Source of the DNA: Deltaproteobacteria bacterium
GTDB lineage: Bacteria; Desulfobacterota; Desulfobulbia; Desulfobulbales; BM004
NCBI GenBank assembly: GCA_019312695.1
Contig: JAFDCT010000198.1
Coordinates: forward strand, 1-9,676
DNA: 9,676 nt
Direction of reading: 5' to 3'
The notes below the pieces were generated by a model. The model made no database searches, was not told the DNA's origin, and was given only the letters and a program-made list of their open reading frames with translations. Positions 1 through 5,788 of this stretch are shown in pieces (position 1 is the stretch's first letter; each line of letters begins with the position of its first letter). Position numbers and translations under genes: made by a program.

Positions 1-638
1 ATGCCGTCGCCACTTGTAACCGGCGGATTAACGAAGTTGTCCGATCCGACGCCGCTGCCGGATGTGATGGCAGGGTTGCCGTCATAGACCAGGCCAAGGT
101 CAAGCTGGTCAGTGATTGTCATATCGAACACATCCGAGTATGCAGCACCGCTATCGGCCGTCAGAGTGACCGAATAGCGCACGACTTCACCCACAGTCGC
201 CGTGGTCGGGTTGACGCTCTTGGTGATTGCCGCAATTTCCGGTTCGACGATATTAATTGCGACAGTCGCACTATTCTGGGCCGGCAGGGTCGTTCCACCC
301 TGGCTGGTGGCATACGTGTAGGTGACCACGTTGTTGACTACAACTGCCTGCTGGGCGCTCATTATGTTGCGCACCCTCACATGCAGTTCGATCTCCGCCT
401 GTTCGCCGGCCGGGATCCGGCTTATCGCAATATTCATCTGGGTCGGTATGCTGGTATCGCTGACCCCGACGACATTGCCCGTTACGGCTGCACTGAGATA
501 TTCAAGGTTTGGATCGAGCGGATCGGTAATGACGATATCATAAAGTGTATTCTCGCTTATTGTGCCGGGCACGATGATGCGATACACCACCTCCTGGCCA
601 ATTGTTGCCTCGGGGGCTGCGGGTGAGATCAGGGTCTT
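1..638 (-). repeat. Long-period repeat of the giant surface protein, copy B (cut by window edge)
   Basis: This is the second copy of the ~630-residue block. It opens PAKTLISPAAPEATIGQEV and continues YDIVITDPLDPNLEYLSA, RIPAGEQAEIELHVRVRN, ITKSVNPTTATVGEVVRYS and ITDQLDLGLVYDGNPAI, each the counterpart of a motif in copy A. The intervening 639-1893 encodes other DUF11-type domains, such as VSKNSNPADGSSVTAGETV near 1070-1130. The copy leaves the window at position 1, so its full length and any further copies cannot be seen. Confidence 0.72.
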
Positions 639-3600
639 TGCCGGCAGCGGGTTTGTGACCAGCGCGGTCGATGCTGTATTGGTCGGGCCGTAAATTTCGC
701 GAACACCGGTGATACTGTCCAGCGTCGGCACCGCCTCGTCATCGAATGAATAGTAGCGGTTGACGGTTGCCTGGTTGATGAGGGATATCCCCTCGCCAAG
801 GCCGGCATCGGTCAGTACATTGTAGATCACCCTCAGGGTATCGCCCGGAGGAATCATGTAATCGCCGGAGTCGAAGTCCCAGAAGGCGAGGCCCGTGGCT
901 GGATCAAAGACCGGTGCCAGATTCGTCATACCCGGGACCGGGCTGGAGATCAGGTATGTTCTTACCATGGTGACCCCGCCCTCCCGCATCTCGGATGGGA
1001 TGATATCCTGGAGTTCGACATCATAGGCCGGCGCGTTGCCGGTGTTGATGATATCCACGGTGTAGGTCACCGTTTCACCGGCTGTGACGCTGCTGCCGTC
1101 CGCCGGGTTTGAGTTCTTGCTAACCGTCAGAATCGGCTGCAGAACTGCGATCGTATCGCCCGCCGTCTGCGCCTCCTGACCGGTGGCCGTATCGTACGTC
1201 ATGTCAACGCTGTTGGTCAGTGATACAGAAAGGTCGGTGTGTGGGATCACCCCGTTAAGTATACGGACTCGATAAACGATGACAAAATCATTGTTCAGGC
1301 CGTCATTCGGCTGGTTGGTGACCGACCCGAGATTCCATGTCACTGTGGTCAGGGCAGCGGCCGGATCGCCCGTCACCATTGCTTCGGGAACGGCGGAATG
1401 GCTGAATGGTGCGACTGCACCATAAGGAGCCGGGCCGGTGTTGCCGTTTATACTGACCGTGCCTTCGAATTCCAGGCCCTGCGGCAGGGTATCGATGAGG
1501 TGGAGATTGCCCAGGGTTCCTTCCGGCACCGATAAGCGCAATTCGTATTCAACAATGTCCCCGATACGCAAGTCGGCGTCCGCCGCACCATAGGTGTCGC
1601 TGATCCGCTGCTTGGTGATGGTGGCATTAATGCCCCTGGTGGTTAAAAGCACCTCAGCTTCTTCAGTGACGTAGTCGTTAAGTTCGCCGATACCATCCGT
1701 GCCGTTGCGCTCATAACTGTTCAGTCCATCGATGCCGGTCCATTGGGCAGTGACCGTATTCATAAGGGTCTGGTTGGCAAGCACGCTATCGAGCACCTGC
1801 AAATCATAGGAAATTGTGACTGACGTACCCTCGGTGATATCAATATCGGCATTGTTGCGGTCAAGGCTCCAGGTAAGGGTCTGTGGGATCGAACTGCCGT
1901 TACCGGTAATAAAAGGCGCGCTTATGGTGTTGTCGGCAGCGATGCCGGTGCCCACGGTGACGGACGGATTGCCGGCATAGACCAGGCCTAGACCCAGTTT
2001 ATCGATAATCGTTACATCGAACACATCCGATGAAAAGGTGGAATCGTTAGCCGTTAGAGTCAGGCTGTAGCGCACGGTCTCGCCGGCAGTGGGTGCGGCC
2101 GGAATTGCGCTCTTGGTTATTTCTGTTATGTGGGGCTCGATTATATCGAAGGTCACGGTCTCGCTGTTCAGTGGGGGACGTATTGTGCCACCCGGGCTGT
2201 TGGCATAGGTATAGGAGGTTGCGTTATTGACGGTAATGCCCTGCTGGACCTCTATCACGTTTTTAACACGCGCCCGCACCTGGATCACCGCCTGCTGACC
2301 GGCCGGAATCTGGGCGACGCTGTAATTCAAATCTGGCACGCTACTGTTGTCTGTGACAGATGGGCCGCTGAGCTGGGTGAATCCTAGATATTCGAGGTTG
2401 CTATCTAGCACATCGCTGATTACGACGTCATATAGCGGACGGCTGCTCAACTCTCCTGGTACGGTGATACGGTAGGATATCTCCTCGCCTATGGTGCCTG
2501 TGGTATTGAGAGTTTCCTTAACCGGCGGAGGGGGTTGAGGGAAGTAGATCAGCACTTGCGTCGGGTCCTCGTCTCCGTCCACCGCCGGGTCGGCCTGGCC
2601 GGAGATGTTGGGATCGTCACTGTCGGCGATTTTGCCGGTCGTATGGATGAGGTCCGCCTGATTGAGTACCACGAAATCCTCCGGGAGGGACGAGGACAGC
2701 GTAATATCGAAAACCACCTCGATAATATCCCCTGCAGAAACACTCAGGTTACGGATATCGAGGATACCAGCATTGTTCGTTCCGCCATTCGGGTCGGTGT
2801 GGGAGATATCTGCTCCCGGGGGATAACTAACGAGTGTCAGTGAGCCCGGTTGTAAAGCCGGCAAGGCATTGAGGCTCCCTAGGTCGTCATAGAAGCGAAG
2901 GTCGGATAATGGCCCGTCTATGCTGCGCAAGCTCAAAGTGTAACGCAGGGTCTCACCCGCCATAGCGGTGTTGACCAGCTCGCCGGTGAGCGGATTTGCG
3001 GCTGTCTTCTCGAAAAAAAAGCCTGAAAGAACTACCAATAGATCGTGGGCGTCCTGACAGTCGGCGATATCCTCGGTACCGTCAGTAATGGGACAGGTGA
3101 AGGTCTGGCCGATGGAGTCATCTCTGTCATTGGACCATTGGCTGGCAGCGGCAACATTGGTGAGCACCGCACCGCTTTCGCTGTCAGCATCGACCTTGGT
3201 CCGGTATGAGATCACCAGGTGTTCATCAAGACCGATCGGGCCTGCCGCCTCGAGCAGGGTGAAGCTCAGCTCGCAGCCGGCATAGCTGAAAGAATAATCA
3301 GTACCTGATATCAGCGGGCTGCCTGCAAGGGTGATGCCGGTAATTTCAGGCGTCAAATCGCACATGCCGCCATTGAAGTGATTCGAAGAATCGGTCGGCA
3401 GTCGGTCGAGTATATTCACGTTCCAGGCTTCACCAGCCCATGTACCACTGTTCCAGGCGTCGATGGTAAATTCGGCCCACTCCCCAAGGTTAACCACGGT
3501 AGAAGGACCTGTCTTGGAGACCACGAGGTTGGCGGGTCCGACGATGGTCAGGGGCTGCGAGACCCCCCATTCACCTGGCAGGGGTTCATAAAACACATTA

Positions 3601-4499
3601 TCGATAAGTCTTCCGAAAGACCACTTGGCAGTATTGACGAACTGTGTCCCCGGGGTGTTCCGCGACGAGTCATCGAGCATTACCGTGATATTGACTTTGA
3701 TCTGCTCTCCGGCAGGAATCAGTGGAATTTTCTTATAGGAAAGATTCTTGGGGCTCCAGACACCTCCCGGCGTATCGGGGTTATCCTCGGGAACAAGCGC
3801 CACCGGAATATTGCTGTTTACATAGTGGGCCTCGATGTCCACATAGGTGAGATCAGCCCCCGTGGCGGTAAGGTCGTCCCAGAGGGTGATGGAGTGCAGG
3901 TCGTTGGGTGACGGACCGCCCCCCAGATTCATGGACGGGAGGGTGAGCGTATAGGTGAAAGGCACCCCGACAGCCGCCGTCGTCTGGCCGGCAGGGACCT
4001 GCTTGTCGATCGATTCTACGGGTATGAACAGGTCCTGGCAGGCGTTGCTGGAACCATAATCCGAGCTGTTCGAAAACCAGATCCTGTGGTCAACATTGGC
4101 ACACGCCATATGGCCGGTGAAGTAGACATTATCGAAAATGATAAGGTAGGTTGTCGGGTCATTGGTGTGAAAGTTAACAGTGGTGGTCAGCGGTTTGGAC
4201 TGCGGAAAGTTCTTGAAAGTACAATCGGTATCAATCGAGATCTGGGTAGGAGCAGGAAATCTGCTTCCGTCAATCACTCCATAATATGGAGGATCACTGC
4301 AGAACTTTTCCGCGCCCTGGGCAGAGAAGGAAGTTCCCAACAGCAGAACAAGAACACCCAAGACAACAGCAGGCCAAGAAGACCTAAATGTCGACCTGAT
4401 CTTTTGCAGTAGCAGGCATGTCCTGGGCCACTGAAAAGAAAGAGGGGAAAGACAATCTGCCAATACCAACATCAACGTATGCCAACAGAAATTTCTCAT
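1..4499 (-). CDS. Giant exported DUF11 / isopeptide-domain repeat surface protein (C-terminus beyond left edge)
   Basis: The reverse strand is open from a TAG at 4565-4563 to the window edge; from ATG 4499 this gives 1,499 codons without a stop. Residues 33-39 are basic, 42-55 are strongly hydrophobic (WPAVVLGVLVLLLG), and an SFSA or AQGA cleavage site lies near 60-63, so Sec export is expected. The next ~120 residues hold several cysteines (FC, DC, MAC, AC), followed by repeated beta-rich units. Typical DUF11 openings include VSKTGPSTVVNLGE, ITKSAIPAAPTAGETVRYS and VSKNSNPADGSSVTAGETV, each ending in a D-x-LP-like strand. Units opening PVKETL and PAKTLI resemble fimbrial isopeptide D2 domains. 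An Asp-rich stretch (DGDEDP) could bind calcium. The likely role is a cell-surface or secreted adhesin/stalk, which is inference. The start is uncertain: ATG 4499 and ATG 4472 both lack a Shine-Dalgarno and give an unusually long pre-hydrophobic region. The anchor or sorting signal lies outside the window. GC is visibly higher than in the neighbouring DNA. Confidence 0.87.
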   Translation of the reverse strand, partial: MRNFCWHTLMLVLADCLSPLSFQWPRTCLLLQKIRSTFRSSWPAVVLGVLVLLLGTSFSAQGAEKFCSDPPYYGVIDGSRFPAPTQISIDTDCTFKNFPQSKPLTTTVNFHTNDPTTYLIIFDNVYFTGHMACANVDHRIWFSNSSDYGSSNACQDLFIPVESIDKQVPAGQTTAAVGVPFTYTLTLPSMNLGGGPSPNDLHSITLWDDLTATGADLTYVDIEAHYVNSNIPVALVPEDNPDTPGGVWSPKNLSYKKIPLIPAGEQIKVNITVMLDDSSRNTPGTQFVNTAKWSFGRLIDNVFYEPLPGEWGVSQPLTIVGPANLVVSKTGPSTVVNLGEWAEFTIDAWNSGTWAGEAWNVNILDRLPTDSSNHFNGGMCDLTPEITGITLAGSPLISGTDYSFSYAGCELSFTLLEAAGPIGLDEHLVISYRTKVDADSESGAVLTNVAAASQWSNDRDDSIGQTFTCPITDGTEDIADCQDAHDLLVVLSGFFFEKTAANPLTGELVNTAMAGETLRYTLSLRSIDGPLSDLRFYDDLGSLNALPALQPGSLTLVSYPPGADISHTDPNGGTNNAGILDIRNLSVSAGDIIEVVFDITLSSSLPEDFVVLNQADLIHTTGKIADSDDPNISGQADPAVDGDEDPTQVLIYFPQPPPPVKETLNTTGTIGEEISYRITVPGELSSRPLYDVVISDVLDSNLEYLGFTQLSGPSVTDNSSVPDLNYSVAQIPAGQQAVIQVRARVKNVIEVQQGITVNNATSYTYANSPGGTIRPPLNSETVTFDIIEPHITEITKSAIPAAPTAGETVRYSLTLTANDSTFSSDVFDVTIIDKLGLGLVYAGNPSVTVGTGIAADNTISAPFITGNGSSIPQTLTWSLDRNNADIDITEGTSVTISYDLQVLDSVLANQTLMNTVTAQWTGIDGLNSYERNGTDGIGELNDYVTEEAEVLLTTRGINATITKQRISDTYGAADADLRIGDIVEYELRLSVPEGTLGNLHLIDTLPQGLEFEGTVSINGNTGPAPYGAVAPFSHSAVPEAMVTGDPAAALTTVTWNLGSVTNQPNDGLNNDFVIVYRVRILNGVIPHTDLSVSLTNSVDMTYDTATGQEAQTAGDTIAVLQPILTVSKNSNPADGSSVTAGETVTYTVDIINTGNAPAYDVELQDIIPSEMREGGVTMVRTYLISSPVPGMTNLAPVFDPATGLAFWDFDSGDYMIPPGDTLRVIYNVLTDAGLGEGISLINQATVNRYYSFDDEAVPTLDSITGVREIYGPTNTASTALVTNPLPAKTLISPAAPEATIGQEVVYRIIVPGTISENTLYDIVITDPLDPNLEYLSAAVTGNVVGVSDTSIPTQMNIAISRIPAGEQAEIELHVRVRNIMSAQQAVVVNNVVTYTYATSQGGTTLPAQNSATVAINIVEPEIAAITKSVNPTTATVGEVVRYSVTLTADSGAAYSDVFDMTITDQLDLGLVYDGNPAITSGSGVGSDNFVNPPVTSGDG
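1894..2519 (-). repeat. Long-period repeat of the giant surface protein, copy A (upstream copy)
   Basis: Read on the minus strand, this segment opens PVKETLNTTGTIGEE and passes through YDVVISDVLDSNLEYLGF, QIPAGQQAVIQVRARVKN and ITKSAIPAAPTAGETVRYS to IIDKLGLGLVYAGNPSV. The same order of motifs returns about 1,881-1,893 bp further on as copy B. Aligned landmarks are the Lys codon at 2517-2519 versus 636-638 and the DNA word tcgaacacatccga at 2017 versus 124. The copies are clearly homologous but diverged at both DNA and protein level, so this is an old duplication of a block of about 630 residues (an isopeptide-like domain, a DUF11 domain and the domains between them). Confidence 0.75.
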
Positions 4500-4628
4500 C
4501 TGACCAATTGTCAATAAGTCCAAAATGGCTCGTGGTAATATTCCAGCGACTTTGATTGGTAACTAAGTTAGATTTCCGCTGTCCTGCTATTGATTGCAGG
4601 GAGATTAAATTCAGCTGATACAGGGGGA

Positions 4629-4657
4629 TTGACAAAACAATGGATTAAAAATAGACT
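4629..4657 (+). promoter_or_regulatory. Sigma70-type promoter for the candidate small RNA
   Basis: A perfect -35 box TTGACA (4629-4634) is followed by exactly 17 bp and TAGACT (4652-4657), which matches four of six -10 positions including the key T, A and final T. Transcription would start near 4664 and run right, directly into two hairpins and a T tract. It points away from the surface-protein gene. It is judged by eye only. Confidence 0.5.
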
Positions 4658-4663
4658 GGGCAT

Positions 4664-4744
4664 ATACATACACCTCCGGGTGTGTGTTGGGCCTGCCGGA
4701 AGGTGTTGTCTTTGGCGAGATGGACCGACTGGCAGGCTTTTTTT
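4664..4744 (+). ncRNA. Candidate ~80-nt small RNA with UNCG hairpin and intrinsic terminator
   Basis: Between the promoter at 4629-4657 and the T tract at 4738-4744 lies a compact transcript. Its first hairpin is catacacc/ggtgtgtg (4667-4674 with 4679-4686), eight pairs including one G-T, closed by a TCCG tetraloop of the stable UNCG class. The second is the terminator stem at 4691-4737. The order promoter, short structured RNA, terminator, with no gene following for 1 kb, is what a free-standing small RNA looks like. I do not recognise an Rfam family: the sequence lacks the conserved cores of SRP RNA, 6S RNA and the riboswitches I could compare. Alternatively it is a fortuitous promoter before a bidirectionally placed terminator. 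It has no visible reading frame with a ribosome binding site. Confidence 0.4.
4691..4744 (+). terminator. Rho-independent terminator
   Basis: GCCTGCC (4691-4697) pairs with GGCAGGC (4731-4737), and seven T follow directly (4738-4744). The ~33-nt interior can add CGG/CCG or GGT/ACC pairs, making a long, partly interrupted stem. The T tract is only on the right side, so termination is for plus-strand transcription. The loop is longer than in typical terminators. Confidence 0.6.
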
Positions 4745-5303
4745 ATGTTAAGGCTCTAATTCAACAACTTAAATTTATTGCCATTTTTTCACTTTTCAGA
4801 TTTTTAAAAAATTAAGATTGACAGTTAAAAATCAAACTGTGAATGAACAATGGCCATGTCTCTGCAATTATCATGCAGATTTTAAAAAAAACTGTAAAAA
4901 AATTTAAAAATGGATATATTCCAATGAGTTACAGCTATAGCGAGTAAAAACTAGTGCGGGAAAAAATTTAAGGGCTGAATCTGGTTGTTTTGTGCCAAAC
5001 GCGAGGGTACATGATGAATTTAATGGAGATTACGATGCATTTCCATGAAAAAAACAACATGTAAACAAAGTTTCCAGGATGTGAAAAAGATTATCAACTA
5101 ATGGTTACTAAGGCTTAAAATTATAATTTAAAGATGCTCATAATATATAACTGAGCTAAATTTTTTCCACTGAGGCTGAAAGATATCATTCCTGGTGAAA
5201 CCAGGTCATACTGATAAACACAAGCGAGAAAACTTGTATTTACGACTTTTATTTTTTCTTGTTTTATCCATCTGGCGTGACTATGCGTTCAAACATAAAA
5301 TTA

Positions 5304-5348
5304 CTGAAAATCCCAGTGTCCCCGGTTCAAATCCTAATATCGGCACCA
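5304..5348 (+). pseudogene. 3' half of tRNA-Phe (GAA), 5' half missing
   Basis: From 5304 the elements follow with exact tRNA spacing: anticodon loop ctGAAaa (5304-5310), anticodon 3' stem tccca (5311-5315), variable loop gtgtc (5316-5320), T-stem cccgg, T-loop ttcaaat (5326-5332), T-stem cctaa, acceptor strand tatcggc (5338-5344), discriminator A and CCA (5346-5348). The GAA loop, gtgtc variable loop and CGGCACCA end are those of bacterial tRNA-Phe. Upstream sequence gives no anticodon 5' stem, D-arm or 5' acceptor strand, and the T-stem 3' side is mismatched at three of five pairs. So it cannot be a functional tRNA. It is probably a relic of an element integrated at tRNA-Phe, or a decayed partial duplication. 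Confidence 0.7.
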
Positions 5349-5452
5349 TAATAAATAATACAAGGAGCTACATTTACATCTTGGTCCTTTTACTATGCAC
5401 CTATAAGAGAGGATTTTTAAAGCGCAGCGGACGTGATTTTTGTTGTTTTTGC

Positions 5453-5481
5453 TTGACAGAAAATCAATAAACGTGTATATC
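5453..5481 (+). promoter_or_regulatory. Sigma70-type promoter upstream of fusA
   Basis: TTGACA (5453-5458), a 17-bp spacer and TATATC (5476-5481) make the best promoter match in front of fusA. Transcription from about 5488 would give a leader of roughly 300 nt. A second possible -10, TATAAT at 5756-5761, sits 28 bp from the start codon but has no good -35 at the right distance, so a short-leader transcript is less certain. Confidence 0.5.
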
Positions 5482-5635
5482 GCACGCCGCACCTTGAAGA
5501 TCATTTCTTTGAGCAGGAACATTAATTTTTTCAATCGGCTGCCTAACAGGCTAATGCTTGACTTTATCCCAGGCTGTGAAGGTGGCTTTTTCTTTTGGCT
5601 CATTTTTGCTTAAGACAGAATTGGGTTGGCGCTTG

Positions 5636-5667
5636 CTGCCACTTAGCCTGAAGTGGCGGACAGGCTA
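5636..5667 (+). promoter_or_regulatory. Overlapping, mutually exclusive hairpins in the fusA leader
   Basis: GCCACTT (5638-5644) pairs with AAGTGGC (5651-5657), extendable by CT/GG at the base, leaving the loop agcctg. That loop together with the T before it, TAGCCTG (5644-5650), is an exact reverse complement of CAGGCTA (5661-5667). The two seven-pair stems share sequence and cannot form together, which is the layout of a conformational switch. It lies about 120 nt before the fusA start. No T tract follows directly, so it is not a simple terminator, and no riboswitch family was recognised. Confidence 0.4.
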
Positions 5668-5788
5668 TTTGTTTTGTCAGGAGGTTTCTGTTCAGTGGTG
5701 AAGGGGTTTATATCAATTAAAATAATGTATTGTGGGTATAAATATGCTACCCAGATATAATTTGGGATGAAAGTTTGAGGAAGTAAAA

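Larger units (their letters stand above)
4500..5788. other. AT-rich intergenic region between the surface protein and fusA
   Basis: About 1.3 kb between divergently oriented genes, far more AT-rich by eye than either side, with many A and T runs from 4780 to 5190. Short frames on both strands lack family resemblance and ribosome binding sites, so I call no protein here. Its contents are a promoter plus small-RNA-like unit and terminator (4629-4744), a tRNA-Phe 3' remnant (5304-5348), a promoter (5453-5481) and leader hairpins before fusA. The stretch 4745-5300 shows only simple dyads: ACAGTT/AACTGT (4821-4840), TCTGCA/TGCAGA (4861-4879) and CCTGGT/ACCAGG (5191-5205). I cannot assign a role to those. 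Confidence 0.7.

Noticed and set aside
3378..3911. 177-codon plus-strand open frame
   Set aside because: It lies opposite the surface-protein gene, has no family resemblance and no ribosome binding site; a GC-rich antisense shadow.
1..4499. Frameshift or premature stop in the surface-protein gene
   Set aside because: Reading the reverse strand domain by domain kept one frame throughout, with DUF11 motifs from end to end.
4384..4635. 83-codon minus-strand frame from a TTG, overlapping the start of the surface-protein gene
   Set aside because: No ribosome binding site, no recognisable family, and no sign that it should be joined to the surface protein by a frameshift; the surface-protein frame itself carries the export segment.
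4664..4744. SRP (4.5S) RNA or a c-di-GMP riboswitch
   Set aside because: CCGGAAGG looks SRP-like at first, but the required AGCAGCC side of the internal loop is absent; the riboswitch core is also missing on both strands.
5304..5348. Intact functional tRNA-Phe
   Set aside because: No D-arm, 5' acceptor strand or anticodon 5' stem can be found upstream, and the T-stem is mismatched.
5195..5603. Two overlapping frames (91 codons plus, 89 codons minus) in the AT-rich region
   Set aside because: One runs through the tRNA-Phe remnant, neither has a convincing ribosome binding site, and their Lys/Ile/Leu-rich composition is what AT-rich random DNA gives.
5638..5667. H-type pseudoknot in the fusA leader
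   Set aside because: The loop-to-tail pairing exists, but the connecting segments (0 and about 3 nt) are too short to span the helices; competing hairpins are the better reading.
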